Source of the DNA: Streptomyces alfalfae
GTDB taxonomy: Bacteria > Actinomycetota > Actinomycetes > Streptomycetales > Streptomycetaceae
DNA length: 64,000 nucleotides
Assembly: GCF_004127445.1 (NCBI RefSeq)
Contig: NZ_QEXM01000045.1
Coordinates: forward strand, 248,001-312,000
Direction: 5' to 3'
Each line of letters begins with the position of its first letter. Positions within the stretch are counted from its first letter, which is position 1. The position numbers and the translations under genes are program-made. The notes beneath the pieces were generated by a model. The model ran no database searches. It was not told the origin of the DNA and saw only the letters and a list, made by a program, of their open reading frames with translations. Shown here piece by piece: positions 17,879 to 26,746 of this stretch.

Positions 17879-19036
17879 CTATCGGAGGTTAGCCCGCACC
17901 AACAGGTAGACGAGGAACGGACCGCCGATCGCGGCGGTCACCACGCCGACCGGCAGCGTGATCGGCAGGGCCGTGCGCGCGGTCAGGTCGGCGCCGATCA
18001 GGAGCAGCGCCCCGACCAGGCCCGAGGCCGCCAAGGGCGGGGTGGGGCACCGCGCCAGACGCATCGCCACCTGCGGGGCGACCAGCGCGACGAAGGGGAC
18101 GGGGCCCGCCGCGCTCACCGCGACGGCGGCCAGGAGGACGGCGCAGAGCAGCAGGACCGCCCGCACACGTGAGTACCGCACGCCGAGCCCCGCGGCGACG
18201 TCGTCGCCCAGGTGCAGGGGCTTGAACTGGAACGCGACGGCCATGACGACCACCAGGAGGGCGAGCGAGCACCAGAGCGCCACCCACACCTCGTCCCACG
18301 ACCGGTTGTCCAGCGAGCCGACAAGCCAGGCCTGCGCGCGGGCCACGTCGCGGACGTCGGCCGTGACGAGGAGCCAGGTCGTGATCGCCTCCATCACGGC
18401 GCTCACCGAGATGCCGATGAGGATGAGCCGGAAGCCGTCGATCCCGCGCCGCCAGGCCATGAAGTACACCAGCAGACCCGTGCCGAGACCGCCCGCGAGC
18501 GCTGCCGCGGAGAGCCCGACGGAGCTGACGACCGCGGCGGCGGCCCCGCCCGACACCGTCACGAGGCAGACCGCGACCGCGCTCGCGCCGCCGGTGATGC
18601 CGAGGATGTCCGGGCTGGCCAGCGGATTCCGGGCGATGGACTGCGTGAGCGCCCCGGACACGCCGAGGGCGACGCCGACGACGAGTCCGGCCATGGCCCG
18701 CGGCATCCGCAGGTCCATGATGACGAACTCGTCGACCTGCTCGCCCCTGCCGACGATCGTGGCCATCACCCGGGAGAGGCCGATGGGGAAGTCGCCGATG
18801 CTGATGGAGAGGCAGAACACCAGGAAGGTCGCCACCGCGAGGAGCAGCGTGACGAGGACGACGTAGGGCCGCCAGACGAACGAGACCCCGCCGAACCGCA
18901 CACCCGGCGTCACCGATGGCTTCACGCCCGTGCCGTTCACGCCCGTACCGCTCACATCCGACCCGCTCACGCCCGCACCGTCCGCACTCGACCCGTTCAC
19001 GTCCGGCCCGCTCACGCGTGCCCGTGTCCCGCTCAT
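17879..19036 (-). CDS. cchD: Siderophore ABC permease, FecCD family
   Basis: 385-residue polytopic membrane protein of the FecCD/BtuC family with about ten hydrophobic segments. Family segments such as GVSGALTQSIARNPLASPD and the C-terminal PLPVG-like region before LVRANLR are visible. It pairs with CchC to form the import channel. The ATG at 19036 overlaps the cchC stop (ATGA), a classic coupled junction. The first ~45 residues are an unusual repetitive Gly/Val/Ser/Asn tail (VSG, VNG units), coded by imperfect 15-bp repeats. It has no counterpart in CchC and may be a slippage-grown cytosolic tail; a later start cannot be excluded. Confidence 0.9.
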   Translation of the reverse strand: MSGTRARVSGPDVNGSSADGAGVSGSDVSGTGVNGTGVKPSVTPGVRFGGVSFVWRPYVVLVTLLLAVATFLVFCLSISIGDFPIGLSRVMATIVGRGEQVDEFVIMDLRMPRAMAGLVVGVALGVSGALTQSIARNPLASPDILGITGGASAVAVCLVTVSGGAAAAVVSSVGLSAAALAGGLGTGLLVYFMAWRRGIDGFRLILIGISVSAVMEAITTWLLVTADVRDVARAQAWLVGSLDNRSWDEVWVALWCSLALLVVVMAVAFQFKPLHLGDDVAAGLGVRYSRVRAVLLLCAVLLAAVAVSAAGPVPFVALVAPQVAMRLARCPTPPLAASGLVGALLLIGADLTARTALPITLPVGVVTAAIGGPFLVYLLVRANLR

Positions 19037-20097
19037 GCGCTCGTGAACTTTCCGCGCCAGACCAGGACCGCGAAGAACGGGGCGCCGACGAGGGCGACGA
19101 CGACTCCGGCCTCCAGTTCGCCGGGGCGCACCACCAGGCGGCCCACGATGTCGCAGACCAGCAGGACGAAGGCGCCGAGCAGCCCCGCGTACGGCACGAG
19201 CCAGCGGTAGTCGGGCCCCGTCAGATAGCGGGCGACGTGGGCCACCATGAGCCCGACGAAGGCGATCGGGCCGCATGCCGCGGTGGCCGCACCGGCGAGC
19301 AGGGTGATGGCGACGATGCCGACGGTCCGGCTCAGCGCGATGTTCACGCCGAGCCCGCGCGCCACGTCCTCGCCCAGGTTGAGCAGGTTGAGGGCGGGCA
19401 GCGTGGTGAGGGCGAGGACGAGCCCCACGGCGATGAACCCGGTCACCGGCCAGATGACGTCGAACTTGACGCCGGCCACGGACCCCGCGTTCCAGAACCG
19501 CAGCGCGTTGAGCGACTTCTGGTCCGAGAGCGCGACCGCGGTGGTCATCGCCGCGAGGAACACGGTGATGCCCTGCCCGGCGAGCGCGAGCGTGAGCGGG
19601 TTGCCCGCCCCGCGCCCGATGCTGGCGAGGCCGAACACGACGACCCCGGCGACCGCCGCCCCCAGGAAGGCGAACCACACGTACTCGAAGGGGCTGGAGA
19701 ACCCGAAGACCGCGGTCACGAACACGACGGCGAACGACGCCCCCGCGTTCACCCCGAGCAGCCCCGTGTCCGCGATGGGGTTGCGTGTGTAGCCCTGGAT
19801 CAGCGCGCCGCCGACCCCGAGGGCGATGCCCGCCACGATCGCCAGGACCGTCCGGGGCACGCGCACGGTCTCCACGATGAGCCTGATCTCGGTGAGCCGC
19901 CGGTCGGCCTCCGGTTCGGCGAAGAGCCCGTGCCACACCTCACCGGGGGTCAGCGCACGCGCGCCGACGGCCAGTGACGCCGCCGCCGCGACGACGAGGA
20001 GCACGGCGAGCACGCCGAGCCCCACAACCCGCCGTCGCTGGGCCCCCGTTGTCCCCGCGGCCCTGGCCGCGGGGCGCTCCACCGAAGTCGTGCTCAT
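19033..20097 (-). CDS. cchC: Siderophore ABC permease, FecCD family
   Basis: 354-residue FecCD-type permease. After a short basic N-terminus it shows about ten membrane segments, with the family signatures GGALIQGYTRNPIADTGLLG and GPIAFVGLMVAHVARYLTG. Partner of CchD in a heterodimeric importer, energised by CchE and fed by CchF. It starts 11 bp after the cchB stop and its own stop overlaps the cchD start, so cchB-cchC-cchD read as one transcription unit under the cchB iron box. Confidence 0.93.
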   Translation of the reverse strand: MSTTSVERPAARAAGTTGAQRRRVVGLGVLAVLLVVAAAASLAVGARALTPGEVWHGLFAEPEADRRLTEIRLIVETVRVPRTVLAIVAGIALGVGGALIQGYTRNPIADTGLLGVNAGASFAVVFVTAVFGFSSPFEYVWFAFLGAAVAGVVVFGLASIGRGAGNPLTLALAGQGITVFLAAMTTAVALSDQKSLNALRFWNAGSVAGVKFDVIWPVTGFIAVGLVLALTTLPALNLLNLGEDVARGLGVNIALSRTVGIVAITLLAGAATAACGPIAFVGLMVAHVARYLTGPDYRWLVPYAGLLGAFVLLVCDIVGRLVVRPGELEAGVVVALVGAPFFAVLVWRGKFTSA

Positions 20098-20108
20098 GAC
20101 GACGTACG

Positions 20109-21464
20109 TTATCGGGTGGTGTTGCCGGTGCCGTCGGCGACCGCCGTGGCCCCGTCGGAGGCGGGCGCGGCGCGCCGGTCGAGCACCGAGTCGAGTATCT
20201 CGCCGACCCGGATCGCGATGTTGGAGAGCAGGGACGAGGTGATGCCGTGCGTGTGCTCGGTGCCGCCCTGGAGGTAGATGCCGCAGCTCAGCCCGGGGTC
20301 GGTGGTGACGCGGTAGTCGCGCTCGACGCGGACGCGGCCCGCCTCGTCGCGCAGGCAGCGCTCGGCGACCTCGCCGAGCAGGCCGAGCGGGTCGGCGGGG
20401 CTGTAGCCGGTGGCGCAGACCACGACGTCGGCGTCGAGGTGGGTCTCCTCGCCCGTGACGAGGGACGTCACGGTGGCGCGGACCGAGTCGTCCGTCTCCT
20501 TGACCTCGGAGAGCCGGGAGACGTTGAGGAAGCGCAGCCGCTCGGTGCCGAGGACCTTCTCCTGGTACATCTGCCGGTAGAGGTCGTCGATCAGGTCGAT
20601 GTCCACCACGGAGTAGTTGGTGTTCCCGTGGTAGTCCATCAGCCGGCTCTTGACGCCCTCCGGAGCGGCGTAGTACTCGTCGACCGCTCCCGGGTCGAAG
20701 ATCCGGTTGGCGAAGCTGCTGTCGTCGGCGGGGCTGTAGCCGTAGCGCGAGAAGACGGCGCAGATCTCGGCCTCGGGGAAGCGGCGGTGCAGGTAGGCCA
20801 CGTTCTCCGCGGCGCTCTGCCCGGCGCCCACGACGACGAACCGCGAGGGGTTCGTGCCCTCGATCTCGCCGACCTTGGTGAGCAGTTCGGAGTTGTGCCA
20901 GACGCGGTCGCCGCGGTCGACGCCCTCGGGCACGAGGGGGCGCAGACCGGTGCCGATGACCAGGTTGCGGGCGCGGTGGACCGCGAGCCCCTCCCCCGAC
21001 CGGACCGTCACGTCGAGGAACTCCACGGCCCCGTCGCGGACGTGCGGCGTGACACCGACGACCTCGTGGCCGTAGGAGACCATGTCGTCGACCTTGGCCG
21101 CGGCCCATTCGAGGTAGTCGTGGAACTCCACCCGCAGCGGGAAGAGGTTCTTGTGGTTGATGAAGTCGGTCAGCCGCCCCTTGGCCTTCAGGTAGCAGAG
21201 GAAGCTGAACTCGCTCGTGGGGTTCCGCTGCGTCACCAGGTCCTTGAGGAAGGACACCTGCATGGTCGCGTCGTCGATGAGCATGCCGCGGTGCCAGCCG
21301 AAGCTCGACTGCTGCTCGAAGAAGTGAGCGGTGACCGCCTCCTGCCTGCCGACGCGGGCGTTGTGCTCGTTGAGCGCGATCGCCATGGCCACATTGGACG
21401 GTCCGAAACCGATGCCGATGAGGTCGTGGACCAGTGGTGCGTCGCCAGGAAGAACCTGTGACAT
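20109..21464 (-). CDS. cchB: L-ornithine N5-monooxygenase
   Basis: 451-residue flavin-dependent N-hydroxylating monooxygenase (SidA/PvdA/IucD family). The FAD motif GIGFGPSN is near the N-terminus, the NADPH motif GAGQSAAEN about midway, and the family's ATGY motif (VCATGYSP) in the C-terminal part. It makes N5-hydroxyornithine, the precursor of all three ornithine-derived units. The ATG at 21464 has GGGAGAG six bases upstream; an open extension to 21530 is not needed. It is the first gene of cchBCD and the only N-hydroxylase in the window. Confidence 0.95.
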   Translation of the reverse strand: MSQVLPGDAPLVHDLIGIGFGPSNVAMAIALNEHNARVGRQEAVTAHFFEQQSSFGWHRGMLIDDATMQVSFLKDLVTQRNPTSEFSFLCYLKAKGRLTDFINHKNLFPLRVEFHDYLEWAAAKVDDMVSYGHEVVGVTPHVRDGAVEFLDVTVRSGEGLAVHRARNLVIGTGLRPLVPEGVDRGDRVWHNSELLTKVGEIEGTNPSRFVVVGAGQSAAENVAYLHRRFPEAEICAVFSRYGYSPADDSSFANRIFDPGAVDEYYAAPEGVKSRLMDYHGNTNYSVVDIDLIDDLYRQMYQEKVLGTERLRFLNVSRLSEVKETDDSVRATVTSLVTGEETHLDADVVVCATGYSPADPLGLLGEVAERCLRDEAGRVRVERDYRVTTDPGLSCGIYLQGGTEHTHGITSSLLSNIAIRVGEILDSVLDRRAAPASDGATAVADGTGNTTR

Positions 21465-21551
21465 GTCTCTCCCAATCGTGCGGGGAAGCCGCCTGTCAGG
21501 CGTGGGGAAGGTGCGCGGAAGGGGGCACACCGACGACGCGGAGCCCCCAAC

Positions 21552-21570
21552 TTAGGTGAGCCTAAGCTAA
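21552..21570 (-). promoter_or_regulatory. Iron box (DmdR/IdeR operator) upstream of cchB
   Basis: TTAGGTGAGCCTAAGCTAA differs at one of 19 positions from the complement of the DmdR1 consensus (TTAGGTGAGCCTAACCTAA). It is the best iron box in the window, lying 88-106 bp upstream of the cchB ATG in the cchA-cchB divergent region. Confidence 0.92.
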
Positions 21571-21653
21571 TCGCATCGACCTGTCGATAGGCAAAGCGGG
21601 CAACCGCCCGCGACGCCCCGCCAACTGAAGCGCGGTGTCCGCTTATTGCAAGC

Positions 21654-21672
21654 TAAGGTAAGCCTTGCTTAA
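21654..21672 (+). promoter_or_regulatory. Iron box (DmdR/IdeR operator) upstream of cchA
   Basis: TAAGGTAAGCCTTGCTTAA matches the complement of the DmdR1 consensus at 14 of 19 positions. It is 41-59 bp upstream of the cchA ATG and separate from the cchB box, so each divergent gene appears to have its own operator. Confidence 0.75.
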
Positions 21673-21712
21673 CTTGCTACTGGCCAAATCCCTGCTCTGA
21701 GGAGGAACCCCG

Positions 21713-22660
21713 ATGCGGGTCGTCATGTTCGGTTACCAGACCTGGGGCCACCGCACCCTGCAAGCCCTGCTGGAGTCCGAGCACGACGTGGTCCTTGTCG
21801 TGACGCACCCCAAGAGCGAGCACGCGTACGAGAAGATCTGGAGCGACTCCGTCGCCGACCTGGCCGAGGAGCACGGCGTCCCGGTGCTGATCCGCAACCG
21901 GCCCGACGACGAGGAGCTGTTCGCGCGCCTCAAGGAGGCCGACCCGGACATCATCGTCGCCAACAACTGGCGCACGTGGATTCCCCCGCGCATCTTCGGC
22001 CTCCCGCGCCGCGGCACGCTGAACGTCCACGACTCGCTGCTGCCGAAGTACGCGGGCTTCTCCCCGATCATCTGGGCGATGATCAACGGCGAGCCCGAAG
22101 TCGGCGTGACCGCGCACATGATGGACGACGAGCTGGACGCCGGTGACATCGTCCGGCAGGAGGCCGTCCCGGTCGGCCCGACGGACACCGCGACCGACCT
22201 CTTCCACAAGACGGTCGACCTGATCGCCCCCGTCACCATCGGCGCGCTCGACCTCATCGCGTCCGGGCAGACGGAGTTCACCAAGCAGGACCGCTCCCAG
22301 GCCAGCTTCTTCCACAAGCGGGCCGAGGAGGACATCCGCATCGACTGGACCTGGCCCGCCGAGGACCTGGAGCGCCTGGTCCGCGCCCAGTCCGCGCCGT
22401 ACCCGAGCGCGTTCGCCTTCCACAAGGGCAAGCGGCTCGAAGTCGTCTCCGCGGTGGTCTCCGAGGGCCGCTACGGCGGCACGCCGGGCCGCATCTTCTA
22501 CCGCGAGGGCGAGGGCGTGGTCATCGTCGCCGGAGCCGACGCCCGCACCGGCCGCAACCACGGCCTGGCCATCACGCGCGTACGGACCGAGGACGGCCGG
22601 GAACTGCCCGCCACGGAGTACTTCACCTCCATGGGCGGCTACCTGACCAGCCGCCCCTGA
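21713..22660 (+). CDS. cchA: N5-hydroxyornithine formyltransferase (Fmt-like)
   Basis: 315-residue protein of the methionyl-tRNA formyltransferase fold. The catalytic Asn-His region NVHDSLLPKYAGFSP and the later DDELDAGDIV carry the Asn/His/Asp set used with 10-formyltetrahydrofolate. In the coelichelin pathway this enzyme formylates N5-hydroxyornithine to give the unit loaded by module 1. AGGAGG lies seven bases before the ATG. It is divergent from cchB and ends facing recQ with only 55 bp between the stops. A housekeeping fmt is unlikely because of cluster position and the iron box. Confidence 0.93.
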   Translation: MRVVMFGYQTWGHRTLQALLESEHDVVLVVTHPKSEHAYEKIWSDSVADLAEEHGVPVLIRNRPDDEELFARLKEADPDIIVANNWRTWIPPRIFGLPRRGTLNVHDSLLPKYAGFSPIIWAMINGEPEVGVTAHMMDDELDAGDIVRQEAVPVGPTDTATDLFHKTVDLIAPVTIGALDLIASGQTEFTKQDRSQASFFHKRAEEDIRIDWTWPAEDLERLVRAQSAPYPSAFAFHKGKRLEVVSAVVSEGRYGGTPGRIFYREGEGVVIVAGADARTGRNHGLAITRVRTEDGRELPATEYFTSMGGYLTSRP

Positions 22661-22715
22661 CAAGAGCCTGTGCCATAAAGCGGCCCCTCCCCCGCGGCGG
22701 CGGACCCTCCGGGCA

Positions 22716-24875
22716 TCACCCCGCCGCCGCGAGCACCAGCGGAAGGACCTGGTCGGCGCCCGCTCTGCGCAGCAGGCGGGCGGCGACCGCCAGGGTCCAG
22801 CCGGAGTCCGTGCTGTCGTCCACGAGCAGCACCGGCCCCGGCGCCGCCGCAAGCGCGCCCGCCAGCTCGTCGGAGACGGCGAACGCTCCGGACAGCGCTC
22901 GCAGACGCTGCGCGGAGTTGCTGCGGCGGGCGGCGTGCGCGCCGTCCGCCCCGGTGTACGTCAGCGTGCCGAGGAAGGGCAGGCGGCCGATGGACGCGAT
23001 GCCCTGGGCGAGCGAACCGACCAGCCGCGGCCGGGCCAGCGACGGCACGGCGACCACACCCACCGGCCGCGCCGGGGCGTCGTCGGCGCCCGACGCCCAG
23101 CCCCCCGCCGAGCGCGCCCAGTCGGCGAGGACGTCCACCGCGGCGCGCAGGACGTCGTCGGGGACGGGGCCGTCGGGCGCGGTCTCGGCGAGCAGCGGCC
23201 GCAGGCGGTTGCCCCAGCCGATGTCCGAGAGCCGTCCGATGGCGCGTCCGGCGGAGCACTGCTCCTTCGCCGGGATGCGCCCCTTGAGGTCGACGCCGAG
23301 GGCGGGCATGCCCGTCGGCCACATCCGGCGCGGCTCGATCTCCACGCCCGGACGGTCCAGCTCCTTGGCCGCGCCCGTCAGCATCTCGGCGGAGACGGCC
23401 GAATCCGCCCACGGCCCCGCGCAGTTGTCGCAGCGCCCGCAGGGGACCGCCCCCTCGTCGTCGAGCTGCCGGCGCAGGAACTCCATGCGGCACCGGTCCG
23501 TGCTCACGTAGTCCCGCATCGCCTGCTGCTCGGCCGCCCGCTGCTTCGCCACCCAGGCATAGCGCTCGGCGTCGTACGTCCACTCGGCGCCCGTGGCCGT
23601 CCAGCCGCCCTTGACCCGCTTGACCGCGCCGTCGACGTCGAGGACCTTCAGCATGGTCTCCAGGCGGGTGCGTCTGAGGTCGACCGACGCTTCGAGGGCC
23701 GGCACCGACAGCGGGCGGCCCGCGTCCGCGAGGGCCGCGAGGGTCTGCCGCACCTGCGCCTCCGGCGGGAAGGCCGTGTCGGCGAAGTAGCGCCAGATGG
23801 CCTCGTCCTCCTTGCCGGGCAGCAGCAGGACGTCGGCGTGCTCGACGCCACGGCCCGCGCGCCCGACCTGCTGGTAGTACGCGATCGGCGAGGACGGCGA
23901 ACCGAGGTGGACCACGAAGCCCAGGTCCGGCTTGTCGAAGCCCATGCCGAGCGCGGACGTCGCGACCAGCGCCTTGACGCGGTTCTCCTGGAGGTCGGTC
24001 TCGGCCTGCAGCCGGTCGGCGTTCTCCGTACGTCCCGTGTACGAGGCCACGTCGAAGCCGCGCTGCCGCAGGAAGGCGGTGGCCTCCTCGGCCGCGGCGA
24101 CCGTGAGCGCGTAGATGATCCCGGAGCCCCGCAGCTCCGGCAGGTGCTCAGCCAGCCAGGCCAGGCGGTGCGCGGCGTCCGGCAGCCGGACCACGCCGAG
24201 CCGCAGGCTCTCCCGCTCCAGCGTGCCGCGCAGCACGAGGGCCTCGCCCGCGCCGGTGCCGAGCTGCTCGGCGACGTCGGCGGTCACCCGTGCGTTCGCC
24301 GTCGCGGTGGTGGCGAGCACCGGGACGCCCTCGGACAGCTCGGCGAGCATCGCGCGCAGCCTGCGGTAGTCGGGGCGGAAGTCGTGGCCCCAGTCGGAGA
24401 TGCAGTGCGCCTCGTCGACCACGAGGAGGCCGGTCGTCGCCGCCAGCTCGGGCAGCACCTGCTCGCGGAAGTCCACGGAATTCAGCCGCTCGGGGCTGAC
24501 CAGGAGGACGTCCGTCTCGCCGCGCTCCACCTCTCCGTAGATGGTCCCCCACTCCTCGGGGTTGGCGGAGTTGATGGTGCGGGCCTGGATTCCCGCCCGT
24601 GCCGCCGCCTCGACCTGGTTGCGCATGAGCGCGAGCAGCGGCGAGATGATCACCGTGGGGCCCGCGCCGCGGCGGCGCAGCAGGGCGGTCGCGACGAAGT
24701 ACACCGCCGACTTCCCCCAGCCGGTGCGCTGCACCACCAGAGCGCGTCTGCGTTCCTTCACCAGCGCGGCCACGGCCTGCCACTGGTCCTCGCGCAGCCG
24801 CGCCGCACCGCTCGGGTCGCCGACGAGATCGGCGAGGATGGCATCGGCTTCGGCGCGGAGTTCCGGATCGTCCAT
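22716..24875 (-). CDS. RecQ-family DNA helicase with C-terminal phosphoribosyltransferase-like domain
   Basis: 719-residue superfamily 2 helicase. Walker A is TGWGKS (~residue 52), the DEAH box is VDEAHCISDWGHDFRPDYR (~153), and motif VI is QQVGRAGRG. A four-Cys zinc site (C-...-PCGRCDNC, ~465-490) follows, as in RecQ. Instead of an HRDC domain, the last ~150 residues end in LLVDDSTDSGWTLAVAARLL, which has the look of a PRPP-binding loop of type I phosphoribosyltransferases. The start at ATG 24875 follows GGGGG; the longer open frame overlaps the divergent promoter region. Likely role: unwinding in recombinational repair; what the second domain does is unknown. Confidence 0.9.
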   Translation of the reverse strand: MDDPELRAEADAILADLVGDPSGAARLREDQWQAVAALVKERRRALVVQRTGWGKSAVYFVATALLRRRGAGPTVIISPLLALMRNQVEAAARAGIQARTINSANPEEWGTIYGEVERGETDVLLVSPERLNSVDFREQVLPELAATTGLLVVDEAHCISDWGHDFRPDYRRLRAMLAELSEGVPVLATTATANARVTADVAEQLGTGAGEALVLRGTLERESLRLGVVRLPDAAHRLAWLAEHLPELRGSGIIYALTVAAAEEATAFLRQRGFDVASYTGRTENADRLQAETDLQENRVKALVATSALGMGFDKPDLGFVVHLGSPSSPIAYYQQVGRAGRGVEHADVLLLPGKEDEAIWRYFADTAFPPEAQVRQTLAALADAGRPLSVPALEASVDLRRTRLETMLKVLDVDGAVKRVKGGWTATGAEWTYDAERYAWVAKQRAAEQQAMRDYVSTDRCRMEFLRRQLDDEGAVPCGRCDNCAGPWADSAVSAEMLTGAAKELDRPGVEIEPRRMWPTGMPALGVDLKGRIPAKEQCSAGRAIGRLSDIGWGNRLRPLLAETAPDGPVPDDVLRAAVDVLADWARSAGGWASGADDAPARPVGVVAVPSLARPRLVGSLAQGIASIGRLPFLGTLTYTGADGAHAARRSNSAQRLRALSGAFAVSDELAGALAAAPGPVLLVDDSTDSGWTLAVAARLLRRAGADQVLPLVLAAAG

Positions 24876-25169
24876 GCCCCCATGCAACCCGATGCCACTG
24901 ACAATCGGCCACTTCACCGCCGCGTGCGGGGAACGCCGGGCCCCTGTACACAACCGCGGCAAGCGTCGAGGACCGCGAAGCGGGGAAGGATATACACGAC
25001 GCATCGTCCGATACCGGCGTGCGGCCCCGATTGTTCATTGCCGCGAGCCGGTGCGGCGGGAAGAATCGGGACAGCTCCCCGCGCGGCCCGCGACCCGCCG
25101 AAGCCATGTCGCGGCGCGCTCCCGCAGTACCACCCCGCCCTTTGCGCGGGCGCAGCCGAAGGGAGGACC

Positions 25170-25901
25170 GTGACCTTCGGATTCGCCTCGTTCGAGGAGA
25201 CGTACAGGGCCGAGGAGAAGCACAGGGCCGAGGGCGGGCACTGGAGCGAGGAGACATCCGGGGCCCGTGAAAGCCGTGAGGCGGCCGAGCGGCTCGACGC
25301 CCGGCCGCCGTCCGCCCCTGCCGAGATGCCCGTGGACTCCGCGCACCGGCTGGCCCGGATGCTCGCACCCGAGGAGTGGGCCGCCGCGGGGATCCCGCTG
25401 CTGCGCAATCCGCGCGACGTCGTCAGGGGGCTGCACTTCCGGCACCGGCCGGGACCCGCGACGGCGGTCGTGGCCGTGCTCGACGCCGACGAACGGCTCT
25501 GCGCGAGCGCCTCGTTCACCCGGCGCACGGCGGCGACGGACGGCTGGGTCTTCCGCAACGCCCTGCTGTCGCAGCTGCGCCGGATCATCCCGCACGATCT
25601 GCGGAGGCGCGCCCCGGTGCGCACGGCCGTGCTGCTCTACTGCCGTGAAGGCGACGCGCGTTGGACCCCCGAGGACGGGGCCTGGATGTGGGGTCTGCGG
25701 GACGCCTGCACGCTGCACGGACTGCGCTGCGGGGCCTACATCACGCTGACCCGCGGCGGCTGGCAGGTGTTCGGCGAGGGGCGCGGCGGTCGCCGCCCCA
25801 GCGCCGGCTCCCGGCCCGATCCCCTGACCGGCGGCGATCCCCCGGCGAACCGCACCGGAGGCGCGGCCTCGGAGGTGCTCCGCCGGGCGGCGGCACGCTG
25901 A
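25170..25901 (+). CDS. Conserved-looking hypothetical protein, divergent from recQ
   Basis: 243 residues from GTG 25170, with GGGAGG seven bases upstream. The first ~60 residues are charged, with Glu/Arg/Ser-rich stretches. Residues ~60-205 form a compact, probably globular domain (WVFRNALLSQLRRIIPHDLRRR, then AWMWGLRDACTLHGLRCGAYI). The tail is Arg/Gly/Pro-rich and probably disordered. No signal peptide, membrane segment or catalytic motif was recognised. Codon usage is as in its neighbours. It is divergent from the recQ-like gene across a 294-bp gap (24876-25169) in which I see no clear operator. Confidence 0.75.
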   Translation: MTFGFASFEETYRAEEKHRAEGGHWSEETSGARESREAAERLDARPPSAPAEMPVDSAHRLARMLAPEEWAAAGIPLLRNPRDVVRGLHFRHRPGPATAVVAVLDADERLCASASFTRRTAATDGWVFRNALLSQLRRIIPHDLRRRAPVRTAVLLYCREGDARWTPEDGAWMWGLRDACTLHGLRCGAYITLTRGGWQVFGEGRGGRRPSAGSRPDPLTGGDPPANRTGGAASEVLRRAAAR

Positions 25902-26007
25902 GGGGACGCCGGAGCGCACGGGCACGGCAAGGCCGCGCCGAACGGCACGTGATCACGTACCGGTCAGCGCGGACTCCGCAGCGGACCGCGACGGCCCGGC
26001 TCGGGCG

Positions 26008-26667
26008 TCAGACGCCCGCGCCCAGCACCGAGTTGATCCGCTGCGGGTCCCCGCACACGATCAGCAGGGCGCCCGCCCGGGTGACGGCCTCGGGGAGCGC
26101 GGCGAGCGCGCTCTCCTCGCCGCCGTTGACCGCGACGACGACCACGGGCCTGGCCGCGGCACGGCCGAGGGCGGCGGCGTCGGCGTAGAAGACGTCGTCG
26201 CCCGCGTCGTGCTGGGCCCAGTAGGCGGCCTCGCCGAAGGACAGCTCGTGCGTGGCCCACGGGTGCGGGTCGCCGGTGGTGACCACCAGGACGTCGCCGG
26301 GCGCGCGCCCGGTGTCCAGGAGCAGGTCGACCGCCTCTTCGGCCGCGTCGAGCGCACCCTCGGCCGAGGCCGGGATGAGCTGGATCTGCGGGACCGGAGC
26401 GGCGGCGCCGTCGGCGGGGGCCGGACGGCTCGCGGCGGGGGCGGGGACTGCCGGGGCGGCGGGCCCTGGCTTGGGGGCCGCGGCGTGCGGCGTGCGCTGC
26501 GCCGGCGGCATCGGCCGGGCAGGACCCGGACGGCCGGGGCGCGGCGGCGCGACGGGACGCGGACCGGGTACGGGGCGGGGGGTCGGCGCGGTGCGGCCGC
26601 TGGCCGGCGTGGCGCGGGGACCCTGGGCACTCTCGTGAATCTGAGGCTCCTCGGGCAGGAGAGGCAT
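26008..26667 (-). CDS. Hypothetical protein with Pro/Ala-rich N-terminus
   Basis: 219 residues from ATG 26667 (MPLLPEEPQIHES). Residues ~15-95 are a Pro/Ala/Arg-rich low-complexity region, probably disordered. Residues ~100-219 look folded, with alternating hydrophobic strands (DVLVVTTGDPHPWATHE, PVVVVAVNGG, GALLIVCGDPQ) reminiscent of a small Rossmann or helicase-C-like fold. I cannot assign a function. It follows rnhB on the same strand with 79 bp between, so it may be co-transcribed. Confidence 0.7.
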   Translation of the reverse strand: MPLLPEEPQIHESAQGPRATPASGRTAPTPRPVPGPRPVAPPRPGRPGPARPMPPAQRTPHAAAPKPGPAAPAVPAPAASRPAPADGAAAPVPQIQLIPASAEGALDAAEEAVDLLLDTGRAPGDVLVVTTGDPHPWATHELSFGEAAYWAQHDAGDDVFYADAAALGRAAARPVVVVAVNGGEESALAALPEAVTRAGALLIVCGDPQRINSVLGAGV

Positions 26668-26746
26668 GAAGTGTTGTCTATCAAACGCCGCTGCGAATCG
26701 CGTCGGCGGGTGGCACAAAAGTGCGGGCGGAAGCGCCGGAAAAGCG

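Noticed and set aside
19037..19936. Extension of cchD upstream over cchC
   Set aside because: The frame is open but overlaps the cchC coding sequence; ATG 19036 in the ATGA junction is the normal coupled start.
22661..22715. Terminator between cchA and recQ
   Set aside because: GC-rich self-complementary runs exist, but no clean stem-loop ends before the recQ stop, so I do not call one.
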